64,000 nt of DNA from Aporrectodea caliginosa. Its lineage: Eukaryota; Annelida; Clitellata; Crassiclitellata; Lumbricidae. The notes beneath the pieces were generated by a model, which saw only the letters and a program-made list of their open reading frames with translations, did no database searches and was not told the DNA's origin. Positions 1 through 48,100 of the stretch are shown here, one piece after another. The translations under genes and the position numbers were made by a program. Every line of letters begins with the position of its first letter. Position 1 is the stretch's first letter. The DNA is taken from the NCBI GenBank assembly GCA_020284085.1, contig JACEVL010005070.1, forward strand, positions 569,501 through 633,500. The letters are read 5' to 3'.

Positions 1-570
1 TTCTTTTTATGCTATCAGAAAACTCAAAACCCATGGCCTTTAAATTCTTCCTCATCCATCCATAATGTAACCAAAGCCACTACCGTACTGTTGCTAAACT
101 TCTATATGCCTCCCCATCCTGGTGGGGTCTCACGCTGGCTTCCGATAAAGAAGGCGCCTGGAAAAACTCCTAAAAAGAGCCAAACGCCTAGGTTACCTAG
201 AGCAGTCCTTTCCAACAGTCTCTGAACTTGCCAATATAGCCGATGCGAAACTCCTTTTCTCCATATTACACAACCCCAAGCTGCCAAGCACGTGCTTCAC
301 CAACTCCTACCCAGTGGTGTAGTGGGGGAACGTGGGGGAACGCCGTTCCCCCACTTTTTTTCTCACACTATGCAAAATTCTTGCAAGATGGCACTTTTGC
401 TTACTTCAATATCCAGGCGTTCCCCCACTTCATTTTTTAGGACTACACTACTGCTCCTACCTCCACTCCGACCCCTCTCCTCTCACCAATTAAGACCTAG
501 AGCACACAACCATATTCTCCCACCCAAGGACAACTCTCAATTTATTCCCAGATATCATCTGAATTTATAT
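1..570 (+). pseudogene. Non-LTR retrotransposon RT C-terminus, interrupted by a MITE
   Basis: In shifted frames bases 1-311 read YAIRKLKTHGL, AKLLYASPSWWGL and RAKRLGYL, then after the MITE RPRAHNHILPPKD. The same order occurs at 28645-29233 and, antisense, at 57300-57670, so this is one LINE family. It is broken by frameshifts and truncated by the window edge. Confidence 0.75.
312..453. mobile_element. Small hAT-type MITE, 142 bp
   Basis: Ends CAGTGGTGTAG and CTACACTACTG, flanked by the 8-bp duplication CTCCTACC (304-311 and 454-461). An inverted relative is at 42764-42904. Confidence 0.9.
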
Positions 571-879
571 AAAAATATTTACTAGTTTATTCTAAAATCT
601 TCTAATGAACTTTAATTATCCATTATCACTCATGTTAGCATTTCTGCGTTTTTGTCAGATTGTTTTTCTCAATTAAACGAATATATATCTATTATGGTGG
701 TGGTAGGTAATGAATATAAAATTTATTGACGTAAGCACTGGAGAACTGTTAGCATAGCATATTCAGTGCTGTGATATTTTACTCAACTTCCGGTGTTTTC
801 GAAATTTGTTAGCAACACAACAACAAATCGGGACGTTGTTGTGAATATTGGTTTGTTTTTCTAATTAATTCGCGCAGAT
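571..879. other. SANBR upstream region
   Basis: AT-rich, no ORF. It should hold the SANBR promoter and 5' UTR, but I see no clear TATA box or initiator. Confidence 0.4.
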
Positions 880-35674
<34,795 letters not shown>

Positions 35675-36616
35675 CAAGTAGTCCCAGCTACAAACTGGTA
35701 AAAGAAAGCAGAGATGAACATCTTTCGACTCAACTGTTAGCAGGCTGTGAAATGATTGCTTCCCATCAAACAAGAATGTTGCTGCTGATCAAATCAAGTT
35801 GACAGAATCAGTCATTTAATTTCACCTAACTAATATATGTGATATTAAAGTAAATACCTGTAAGGATTATTGCTGAAGTTGTGCATACAGTAGCATTGCC
35901 ATAGCTACTTACGGAGTCTATATAAATAAGACAGACAAGTAAATTGTAGGCCTAATAGATGATGAGCCAAAAATTGTTAGTTTCCTTTTATAGATATTTT
36001 ATGTAGAAAGTGAGCACTTTCAAAGTGTTTAGAAAAAAGTCGCTCAAGGTCATTACCTTGTATCTCTAGAAATAATTCCAAGTTGTAATTGTATTTCTCT
36101 TCAGTTCACTGAAAAGAATACCACTGGCAAACATGTTCTGTATTGTTTCTCTCGCTTCTATTTAAACAGTTACAAGAACAAATGTCATCTCAACTGTTGT
36201 CTACTAAATGGGGGCAGGTCAAGCAGCAGTTGATGCTACGCACCATCATAGCTTTCACATAGAAACTTTGGATTGTGTATTAAACCAGTGCAGGCACTTT
36301 TCACAGCTCATCCTCTCTCTCTTCAATAAGGCTATGAACTGTACTACATTTTACTAAAACTTTTTTGTTGCACAAGAAAGTCTTCATTTCGTAAAGCCTT
36401 CTAGTGACAATTGACATTGACACTTGGCTGGAAACGTTTAACTAATCAAATGTCAACCATCTTATTTACATTCTTGTACTTGGTGCATGAATGGAATCTG
36501 GTTTACACCAGCAGTGATTAGTTACAGTAAACCTCATAGTAGAGTACTTAACTGTCTCTCCTATTTATTGCAAACATGGTTCTTAATTTCTGTATGACTT
36601 TGCACACATTAAAAAT
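35675..36616. other. SANBR 3' UTR and convergent spacer
   Basis: No ORF. I find no strong AATAAA soon after the stop, so the 3' end of the transcript is not placed. Confidence 0.4.
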
Positions 36617-37156
36617 AGAGATGTTCAACAATAAAAAAATTGTAATATACGATTAATAATGTGATTAAAAAATTGTGATTAATCTTGCAATTAATTGCAT
36701 CATGAGAAAATAATAATGCAGCATTGTTGTTATTTATAGATAATAACAAATAGTAAATAGTATTTTTTCTTTAAACGAATGTCATATTTTTGAACAGTAT
36801 TTATTAAATATTTTTCAAAAATATGAAAGTTCGTTTAAAGAAACTTTTCATTGTCAATATGTATAGATTTAGCAGGTTCATCCACTTTATGTATAGATTT
36901 AGCAGGTTCATCCACTTTATGAAAAAGTCCTACATTAACCAGCTGCACATACAAACAAAATTGTTCACATGGTCAGGCAAGAGTGCTGAAAGTTTCTTAT
37001 TAAGGATGTTTCCAGCAGCAGAAAAAAAGTCTTTCGCATGGAACAGCAGTTGCTAAATAATTCCCTGCTAACTTTGCCAGTGTCTTATGTGCACCTTCGT
37101 GGGTTTCCACCACTCAAAAGGAAAAATCTGCGATTAAAATTTAATCAACAGCTCTA
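36617..37156 (-). mobile_element. Degenerate hAT element with transposase C-terminus
   Basis: Ends TAGAGATGTTCAACAATAA and ATTTAATCAACAGCTCTA. The - strand at about 36940-37050 reads HAKDFFSAAGNILNKKLSAL and LPDHVN, the ZBED/hAT FSAAG motif. No clear TSD. A 30-bp unit (TATAGATTTAGCAGGTTCAT...) is duplicated at 36862-36921. Confidence 0.75.
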
Positions 37157-37439
37157 GTTAAAGCAATGCATGGCTCTTGTACTGTCTGTTCAGAAAAGCC
37201 ACATCCTGATCATTAACATTAATTACTTTATCAAAAATGTTCAATATCCAACATTCATTTCATCATTTATTGGTTACCACCTGTGCATTATAAGTTACAC
37301 GATATTGCTCTGCAAATTAAAAAAATATGACTCATTTAATTGCAATAGCAGGATCATATACTACGTGTAACTGGAAAATTTACTAGCATAGAATGATTGC
37401 AGTGAATACAAATCCATTCAAACCTCTGAATTGACAATA

Positions 37440-38056
37440 CAGTGGAGACCCATTTATGTGGAGTTCATTACTCAGAAATGAATGAATTTATTACACCATC
37501 TCCAACAACAAAGAAGATTATCTTCCTTAGCAAAGGTAAACTTGATATAGTTGCACATGTCTGCATTCCCCATGCCTAGTAGCAGCTATAACTAAGATAA
37601 AATTAATTATGGTACTTGTGCCCTTGCCTCCCATGCTAGCCTCCTTAACAAGGGCAGTAGCTTAGCTGCCATCTTAGCAAAGGGTGACAACAGCTGTGTA
37701 CCCAAATGCTTAGCAGTTCAATCCAGACACTTTCAACCTTTTAAATAATGTCTGAAAATGGTAGCAATTAATGTGGCCCGAAACATATTAAATCACAATC
37801 ACTTGCCCATAACCAGACTGCAATGTGGCGATTCAAAGTAATAGGACAAAATCATCAGATAGCAGGCTACAGTACAAGTGCCAATGTCTTTGAGCTTTCT
37901 AGCCACACCAAGACTAATATAAATCGTACACTACTGTATTTTCGTATGGCTACTCCTAACTTGCGATCCATTAACTGCGATGTGGCTATTCACAGTATTT
38001 CTTCATTTCTTGGTGACTTTGGCTCCCAACAACCGTGCACGAACAGGTCTGCACTG
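37440..38056. mobile_element. Pogo-like MITE, 617 bp
   Basis: Starts CAGTGGAGACCCATTTATG and ends GAACAGGTCTGCACTG, TA on both flanks (37438-37439, 38057-38058). No transposase. Confidence 0.75.
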
Positions 38057-39026
38057 TATTACAGAATTGAAATAAAATAACAAGGAATACAAAAGGCACT
38101 TAAATTGTTACAAAGAATAACTACAATTTCACATAATACTTCTCTATAAAATTGTTTAAAAGCAGAAAGTTAAGGCAAGATCTCATTTAGGCCTAAAATG
38201 ACTTAAATACATTCAACAAAAACACAGGTCAACAGTAAAGGACACTTGTTTTAAAGTGTTTGATTTACACTGTTGCAAAACTGGACCCATCTCATTGTAA
38301 AACAACTCTTGTGTTGCAGTAACAATCTGAATTACAATTTAAACAATAACACTACAACTGCTATGTTTACAAATATAATTTGCAGGTTTTAAATACATAA
38401 GGCATGCAAATTTACACACAGATCAATGTGAAATCAGTCTTACACTATGATGGATCTGTTAGATGCACCAAATCTTATGAAGTGGTCACTAACTACACAC
38501 AGCATTGGCTTGGAATGCTGTACAAACAGTTCCAAACAGAGTCTATACACCATCATTAGATGAATGGCGACCAACGGATGAAAGTAAACAAAAATGCAGT
38601 GGCAGAAACTTGACATAATCTTGAACACCAAATGACAAATAATATCAAGCCTTTCAGAACAATACGTTAAGTCATTCTTATTTGGGATTTGCATCCATTA
38701 ACACTTTGACGATGCATTGGTTTCCCAGCCACTTTTAGTATACTCTTATCGTTAAAGTGTTAAACAGCACTAACTGCCTTCTGTTGCATAGATAGGTTAT
38801 GAGATTATTGAGCCTAGATCCAAATATGCCATTTGATACGTCAAAGAAAATCACTGGAAAAAAACAAATTCTCATCAATCACTTTGGAGAGATGTTATTC
38901 TCCATTCCCATCAGGACTGTAGAGGTGGAATGGTGTTAACAGCTTCTTAGATGCCATGTAATCAGTTCATCGATCACAAATTTTTCTACACTTGCCAACT
39001 GACTTCACATCCTAGAGTCGAATGGT
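38057..39026. other. SLC2A13 3' flank
   Basis: Expected to include the SLC2A13 3' UTR on the - strand. No ORF worth calling; one MITE at 38698-38763. Confidence 0.4.
38698..38763. mobile_element. Tiny TTAA-ended MITE, 66 bp
   Basis: TTAACACTTTGACG at the left and GTTAAAGTGTTAA at the right. Confidence 0.7.
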
Positions 39027-39190
39027 CTAGCTGACAACTCGTTCATATTGTTTCTTGCTTCCGCAAGAGATAAGTGGTTGCTGGAATAACTCTTCAACCT
39101 CTTCCAGTTGTTTTCCTTTTGTCTCGGGAAGGCAGAGGCCAATGAAGACAATGCCAAGGAAAGCAAATCCACTGTACAAATAAAAGGCAC
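39027..39190 (-). CDS. SLC2A13: SLC2A13 exon 9 (C-terminus)
   Basis: Encodes [35 protein letters not shown] and a short tail ending VVS at TAG 39029-39027. Confidence 0.94.
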
Positions 39191-42100
39191 CTAAAACACC
39201 ACGACAACAGTCATTCAGTATTTATTACTGCCATGCTGAATTTTTGTTTAAATGCAAGTGAAATCTACAAATGAATCTTTCAGATTGATCAAAATGAAGT
39301 AACTATGATCACTTATTCAATTTATTGAATCGTTTTACTAAATTTAAATCCTTAACATGACGGAAACAATGTAACATAATATGATTATGAAGTGATTCTG
39401 AAGACACTTTGACTGGACTGCAAATTACATGGAATACTTAGTATAACCAATTCTTCCTAACTTGTTAAAAGCTATGATAGTGTTCACAAGATAGTACAAT
39501 CATTTATACTATTCCACAAGTCTACAATTCTGAAAACTCCTAAGGAACTTTCCAGTTGTTCCATCACAGGAATGGTAAGGCAGAAATGTAACACTCTTAG
39601 ATAATATACATGTACACTTGTACAGGGTTGCCACAGATCCTGGAAAACCTGGAAAGTCATGGAATTAGAATCAAAAATGTAAGGCCTTAAAAACAGGTGT
39701 TTTCCAAAAAGTCATGGAATTTGAAAACAGCTAGGTCATGGAAAATGGAAAAATCATTAATAAACATAATATTTCTAATCATATATTTAAATTTTGATAA
39801 ATATTACATCAATAAACAATTAGAAAGTAGGTCCTTTTTGTCTAAAATAAGTCTTAAAAAGCATGGAAAGTCATGGATTTCTGTTTATTAACCTTCTGGC
39901 TACCCTGAATATAATCTATATCTGTTGCCTCACATCGCCTTTGGCTCACTAATTCAAAGAACTTCCACTGGGCTGCCTTCTTGTCAGTGATAATCTCATA
40001 AACTACGATTAGAGCTTGTCTGCTCCTTCTTCCAGTGTTGTTCACCACAACATTTTGAAGTCTTCTTCAGAGCTCAGATCCTTGTGACCCAAATCATTTT
40101 GAAAACTCCTAAGGAACTTTCCAGTTGTTCTATGTTATGACTCAGATTTATGGATTCCATAACTGGATGGAGTATTCCAACTTTGACACTACCTGTGATA
40201 TATCCAACCTCAGCATTGTGTCGTTGTTTCTGCAACTGTTATCCTCTTGATAGGGCTGAGTTAGCTTCTTTTGCTGCTTCAGAAAATTACCTTAAAGGTT
40301 TTTGAATCGTATGCATAACCAGTTCCAATTCCCTGTATTCCTCACTTACTTTCAATACCTTACCTCCCATTTGGGAAAAGTGGTTATGCACCACTTAACA
40401 GTTTTCTATGTTAAAATACTAATTTAATATTATCATAAACAAAAAGTAAAGCATCTGGTAAATAATTTGAGTGTGTGCTTATCAAGCAGAGAACGTAATG
40501 CAGCGCTGAACACTGTACTAGAAAACCTGAAAGAAAATTGAAAAATGGTGTAACAATTACCATATCTAGTGATGGCTTCAGTGAGCGTTAGAAATGTCAT
40601 GGAAATGAGCAGATTTGATAACCAGTTGACGCAAGTGGCAATTGCATTTCCTTTGCTTCTCGCCCAGATTGGATAGATCTCTGAATTGATCGTCCACGGC
40701 ATTGGACCCATGCCTACAATATGCACCCACAAACTCATAAAACACACTGCCAGTTAACCATTACAACTGCTAGGATCACACCAGTACATTTCACTTTCAT
40801 TATAATTTACCCTATGTCTTGAATTCAATTTTTATCTTAAGTTACCGTTTTTGCTTAAGTTACCAAATATTCATACTTTTGAGCCTTCTTTGATACCTTT
40901 ATGTACAGAAGCTGAAAACCGTCTTGTACAATGATGAATTGGTGTTCTTGAGGCAAACAAGAACACATTAGCACTGAATATTCATATACATAGTTGAACA
41001 CTTACAGTGCCTTTTAGGAAACTCATAAAGGCCATTTAATTTAAAAATAAATGTCCTTTTATGCTGTGCTAGATCCGATGGCCATAATAAAACCCAACAT
41101 CATGTTGAGGTTGCAATCTAATGATGCATTTAACTCAGGATCCAAATACATCAGAATTTGAGTTACAATGATGCATGCTGTAGAGGGTTCAAACAGAGGG
41201 TTCAAGATAACATTGTTCCTCAGAGGTCCCATTGTTGAACAGCAGCACCTATAAGTTTATAGCCAGCACCTTTGTGATGTTCCTAAAACACATTATACAA
41301 ACGTCCAGATACATCTGCCACATGCAATATATTTGAAGAATAGGTCCAAAGAACTGAGAGTAGCCACACCTGGAGCAAAGAAGACCAAGTAGAGAATGAG
41401 GCCGAATGTTGCCATCCATGAATAACTCGAAGGACAGTAGTCATACGCCCAATGCAGTCGTTCATTCAACTGACCGCTACAGCGTCCAGATGCTGATTGA
41501 CCTGTCAGTGGATCTCCGTATGCATTCACAGCGACGGCAAGGCATGATCCGTTCGCTGCGAGCATAGGTGATGAGTCATAACAGTAGCCACAGTAGTTGT
41601 CCAACATGCAACTGTTGCAATTTCTAACATGAATAAAAAAACAAGATTATTGAAACATTCTCCATAATAGTCCTCCAACACAGACTGAAGGATGATTTCC
41701 TTGACTTGACAATGGCCTGTGAAATTCATACATATCAACCGGATTCAAACCTCAACCATTTCTCACCAAGCACTTCTGAGAAAATGTCTTAGACTAAAAA
41801 CATGATCTGAGGTTAGTCTAATAGACTGGATATTTATCAAGCCATTCCACTGCTAATAAGGCTGTCCTGTTGAAATGTAACAGTGGCATTTATATAGCTG
41901 TATAGAAGGATCTGTCCCATATACAACAGAGGAGTCTATCCCATATGCACGCTCTGAAGAATTACTTTGGTGGTCAGCTGGAATTACATAATCTATTCAC
42001 CACTCCACCAACTCTTTCAATCAAATTAGGTCAATAAAAACTTTCCATTCATTGTCAAGTCAATATAGCCCATGTGGAAAGGTTGTCTATAAAACAATAA

Positions 42101-45100
42101 TTAAAACAATTTTACAGAGCTTAGCTTCTGAGCTCCAAACAAAAGTTATTGTAAAAACCCACAACTTCCAAAGAACCTAGACATAGTATAAAAATAGGTC
42201 ATTTTTGCCATGTACCTTGTTTATTTAACAGGAATATACTGTACTTGGAACCAGCGCAACTTTAACTTTGGAAAATTCTAAGCATCAGCAAAGCTTCATT
42301 CTCAAACACAATATTTCTTTCGTTTGTTCAAAGATGCACATATTACATTTCTTCACAGAAATGATCAGCTTTGTAAAATTTAGGATTACATTATAGTGGT
42401 ATCTACTGAAGTTACATACGTGTAGTTACTGCAGGCACTTGAAGCATTAAGGACTTCGCTAAAGTCAACCGGAGGAGAGTGAAAGGCTGAGAGTTGAAAA
42501 CCAACACCCAGAACAATCAAGCTAAACATCGTTCCTAAAACAAAAATATGCAACAACACATACAGAATACGTAAAAATGTTTTAAATTCTAATCAGCATA
42601 TGTTCTACTCATACAAGCTAAGATGAAATGCAGACACATGAGTCACTGAAGTGAACTAAATCACAAATGCAAACAATGTATTTCAGAAGCAGCATAGGAT
42701 CACAGACAAAACAAAAGCCAACTGAACGGTGTTGCCCAACATCGCTTTGGTATCGCTTTCATTCAGTAGTGTAGTCCTAAAAAATGAAGTGGGGGAACGC
42801 CTGCATATTGAAGTAAGCAAAAAGTGCAATCTTGCAAGAATTTTGCATAGTGTGAGAAAAAGTGGGGGAACGGCGTTCCCCACGTTCCCCCCACTACACC
42901 ACTGCTTTCATTATCACTTAAAAAGTCCTAAAAATTGTTAGTATAAACACTATTTCCAGTACAGGTACAGGTCCTTCTATCCATAAATTTCCACTGCAAA
43001 TGAAAGTCTCACCTTCTCAGAATTTCTACCCTAACCCATCCAATCCTCCTTATGTACAACAAACGCAGGTTATTTTCTAAATGTAATAACAACAATTTAC
43101 ATAGTTTTGTAAGCAGCTACTTCTAGTGTGCTTTCCAACATGTCCACTGTCAGCACAAGTGCTAAGAGTCGCACTCTTTTAGTACTCTCTGCAAATCATC
43201 GGAGATGGTATTATAGCAACAGAGGCTGTGATAAAACAGAACAAATTGTCAAATGCCTCCGGGATTTTCTTTTCGTTTTTCTTTTATAAACACTGTTCTA
43301 CAGTGCAGCCAATGGCAACATATTATTTGCATGTTCAGTACATGCACCAGACAGGCCTTCTGGAACAATCTTCCTCTGAAGATCCACATTTGTTAGAAAG
43401 AAACAGCTCAAGAAACATTTTCAGTTAACCAGCACCTTAAGTTGTACCTGTCAGGTTCTTTAAATGTGCTATGGATATTCATATGTATATACACACAGAC
43501 ACAAAGGCCAAGGAGAACACTGAGAAGAGACATATGTCCTACTCACTTTTATGTGCAGATACCTCTAAAATGTAATAATTAAAAGTCTACATGATTTCCT
43601 AGAGTAGGATTGTGCATAGGCTGTTAACTGCTACTCACCTGTAAGACTGACTAAGGTCAGAGGTCGCCTGCCAATCCGTTCGACAAGAAAGAAGCCAACG
43701 AATGTAAAGACAAAATTGACAGCAGCTGTAATGGAAGCCAGCCAAATGGCAGATGACGTGCTACTCACTCCAGACATGCGAATGATGGTAGCACTGTAAT
43801 ACCTAAGAACACAAACAGTTTAAGGAATGTAGCATAAGTTCTCACATGTATACTGATAGATTCTACTTAGCACTGTTCATACCAGATCAGGCCCATCCCT
43901 AGGCATACGCTGAATACGCAACGGCGTAGGGCCCCGGCGATTCCGCCGAAAGTTATGGGCCCCAAAATCTCATTTATAAAAATAGTAATAATAATGGCAT
44001 CACACGCCGCATAGCCTAAGTCTAAATTAAGTACAAAGTAACAAATGCATGAATTATTTCGGTTAAATATATTGCTTGTGACATCAGTTGGGAAATTAAA
44101 GTCGGCATTTGACCTTACAGAAAGGTCAGCAAGCTAGGCGAAACTGGAAACCTTGCTCTCCGTGGCTGAGTGACAGCTACAAACAGATGTAAATTTGGTT
44201 GTTGAAAGAAGATTTGGGTCCATAGTAAATCCAAGTCGGAGAATGTTTGATGTGTGTGACACGAGCAATTTATCATTCTACAGAGTCGTTGGACATAAAG
44301 ATAAGAGACGGGGCAGTCCGAGTCCGGGAACCTAATTATTAATACAGCTGTAATATATATATATATATACATATATTATATATATATATATATATATACA
44401 TATAAATTATACATATATATATACGTATATGCATAATATTCACTATTCGGTGTCCGGGCTTTCATAGCTGAAAGAGAGACTAGATAAGTTCATCTCGATA
44501 CCCCATTAGAGTGTACGTGTACAGAGGATTACAAATAAATTTTAATTAAGTAAATAAAATTGATAAATAAAGCTGTCTTTTCCAAGTTATTCCTGGAAGG
44601 TGCAATGGTGAGTACAATTAAACAGTGCAAGTGTAAATTGACACTACTTTAACTGTTAAGACAGCGTTTCACATTTCATACAGTTGGAGCAGGGAGATGA
44701 TCAATGGTAACAAGCTGGCACGAGGATTAGAAGGACGCGAGTTCGGTATACCTGCTAAGTTTGACTCAGCCTTCAACTTCCTAGGGGCGACTGCAAAATG
44801 AGCAGTATAGGACAGATGGGCGTCTTGCAGGCTGCCACACTGTTAAATTTAACTCCTGTTAACTTAAACTTGTTATCATCTGGCTGGATGTTATTCCAGA
44901 GAGACAGAACAGCTATGGCTATGAGCGATTTGCAAATTTTAGCGATGAGGTTACGGAAGGGCGGAGAAGTGTTAGAGTGGAAGAGGACCGGTTGAAATTG
45001 CCTGCAAGACAAGCGAAAAACTGTTTTACAATGAAATGGGAAAAATGTATCAAGTCTATGAAATCAATATTGATTAATAATTATTACCTTAGCAATGGGA

Positions 45101-48100
45101 AACCTATAAAATTGTGTACAATGTACTGGCACTGCCATAGTAAACCTAATACTAATATAATCATATTAATTTTGTCCATAGTGCTCAGTAAAGCTATTTC
45201 AACTAGCTCAGGCCAGGCCTGGGCAGTCCACTTTCTTAGGCACAACATTTATAACGCCTGAATAAAGGAGGGTGACGCTAATAATCGTCGTTATCACACA
45301 GTGTCGTTAAACTGAAACTACTACTACTAATGGAGTGGGGCCCCAAAATAAAACCTGCGTAGGGCCCCAGATATCCTAGGGACGGGCCTGTACCAGATGA
45401 GCACAACAAAGTTAAGCAAAGCCAAGCAATAATCAGTACTTCGATGATGACCATCCATCGAATACCAGGCCACCTGGTCCAACAGAACCCTCCAGGCTCA
45501 GCAAGTAAGTAAAAGTGCAAATTGAAAAGTTACTGGATTGCTGTAGTCATGTTAGCACCTCAGCCGACATTTACTGGGCATTCAAAAGAGAAGTTCCTTC
45601 TAAAATAGACGTGTAAGCAAGGGTATCAGGCCAGTAACTCCCTGGGAAATAACCTCCAGCCAATAACCACCAGTCAAAAAAACCTGGTCAATAACCCCTC
45701 AAAATTCATAATTAAATATGTCAATTTGTGTAAACTACTCATAAAGCATCAAGTTATGAATAGTAGTAGAGAATTAATGAGTGTACACTAAAAGCGACAG
45801 TTATGGTGAAATTTTATTACATTAAGTAATTACGAAATTGAGTCTACTCTCTATACTACAGAGTGATGTGGTAATTTTTCCTGCAGTAAACTACTAACCA
45901 CAGTAAATAATGCGGTAATGGGGATAACAATTTCAGTTTTTTCCACAGTAATGGGTTTACTGTCGTGGTAATACAATTAGCTATGTAAGCTACAACAAAT
46001 TTTTTCTTAAATTTTAATTGGCGAAAACATTTTGCAGGTTCTGTGATGTAGTCCTGCAGGGATAGGATGGGGAGAAAAACTGCGGGAATGGGGACAAAAC
46101 ATGCGGGGATGGGGCAGGGATGGGGAAGACTTACTTCTTCTGGGGCGGGGATGGGGACAAGACTGTCTCCCCGAGTCACTCTCTACTTTGTAGTATACCC
46201 GATACACATAAATTTTCAGAGAGCACCTCCATAACCAAGTCCCATTTGACATCAATTTCGCTTTATCTAGAATCTAGGTATGCTCAAGAAGCTTAATTAG
46301 CATTTAATTAGCCTACATGTTGACTTAGTTACCACTTGGCATCGGTCCCATATCCGTATTTGACTATGTGCACCATGGCTATAGATCTTGCTAATTATAT
46401 TTAGATCTTGTTATAAATCTTGCAGATTATATCAATTACGCAAAATTATTCTAGGTTAGCTGATAAATGGAAAATTGAGTTATCTTTTTGTGAAGCTCAT
46501 TTTTAAACAACATATAATTATAACATTATATATACTATTATGGCATAAGCAATCTTCTGAATAGATGTTGTAGCTGGTACTGAACATTGTGCTATAAAAT
46601 TGTAATTGGTTTGACATGATCTTGGTAAGCAAATGAAGTCTTATTAGTATATTTTTTAGTACTACTCTGTTCTGCGAATTACTAATTACAATTACAATTA
46701 TTGTTACTACACATCACAGATTCATAGCTTCAAGGTTGCTTTATCCTATCGTCACGCTATCCATTAAACATGATTTGCCTCTTTGTGATAGTTAAATACA
46801 ATGAAGTCAGCATTCAGAAAAATATATATATAAACCAACTCAAAGAAGTTTTAATCTTCAACTACCTATTGTGAGAATCCATACTGTATTGGTGACTGCA
46901 TTTGGCTACAACTTAGGTCCAACAACACAATGGTATAAGTGCAATACTAAAAAATAACTTCGTCAGCTTCAGTTTGTCGTCTCCAATTAGAAAGTATGTC
47001 GTGAAAAGTAATTATGAAAGTTTTTTAATTTCTTAAAATCTTTTTTCTACAGTATTTTGGAAAATACTAAAACAAAGTGCAAGTACTCTAAAAAAGTATT
47101 CTAAATTAAATATCTTATTTTATATTTTCAAAATAAAATGGTATTTACAAAACAGTATTTTTGCAAGTCATTAATCTATCTTTATTAAACATTAATATAT
47201 ATAGTGTTTTTTTTATATACGTCAGATATAAAACCGATTTACAAAAGAAATAGAAATAATAAAATCATGACTTAATGTGCTCACTTGTTAAGTCTGGGGG
47301 TTACTGGCAAGGGGTTTTGACAGGGGGGTATTTTTTAATTGGGGTTATTGGCCATGGATGTTATTGGCTGGGTGTTATTACCCTAGAACCATAAGTAGTG
47401 TGTTACATTTAGCTTAGTTTGCCTTTTTACAGAAATTAAATAAATGAAATATCAAGGAAATATGTTTACTAGAAAAGAAGTAAGGGGGTTAAAGGGCTGA
47501 TAATCAAAGAAAGCCCGATCTTACATGACTGTATTGATGCCTGTTATCTGCTGAAATAGCTGCAGCATGCATCCAACAATGAGAGCTCGTCGAACGTGAG
47601 GAGTCGCCAGCATACGCAACACACCTGCTTCTGAATCTGATAATCCAAATTTAAAATTAGTTAGAACAATATTTTGTCGGTAAAAAAGGAGGTGGATTCA
47701 AACTTCACAAGAAGGCTCAAATCCACACCATCATTCAGTTTCCATCTCAAAACATGACATAGGTTACAAATTGTAAGATAACCTACACATTGTTTCCACA
47801 CAAAACACAAAATGGCATGTTTCTTATGTCAGGTCACAGTGGAAGTCCCATCTTTTCTGTACTGCTTGTCATCCATAGCCATACATTCCGGTCTCTGGGT
47901 TCTCATGGGACTCGATCTGTCCAACTGATTTTCCTTGATATTCAATTTCTAGGTACCGGTATGTAGCTTTCCTTAAGTCTGGAAGCTTCCTGATTAGAGA
48001 TTAGATTGTATTATATTGCATTCCAGCCGAAATATCCTTCAAACTCATTTTTATTCTTATGATAATTATTATTATTATTTCTGCATTTATTAAGTGCCAC

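Larger units (their letters stand above)
43888..45390. mobile_element. hAT element, 1503 bp, with a nested LINE fragment
   Basis: Ends CAGGCCCATCCCTAGG and CCTAGGGACGGGCCTG, duplication TACCAGAT (43880-43887, 45391-45398). GGGGCCC-rich subterminal regions. No intact transposase. Lies in SLC2A13 intron 4, close to exon 5. Confidence 0.93.

Noticed and set aside
46060..46160. G-rich GGGGATGGGG stretch as a G-quadruplex regulatory site
   Set aside because: It lies inside a probable transposon and recurs as a repeat motif; no link to a promoter.
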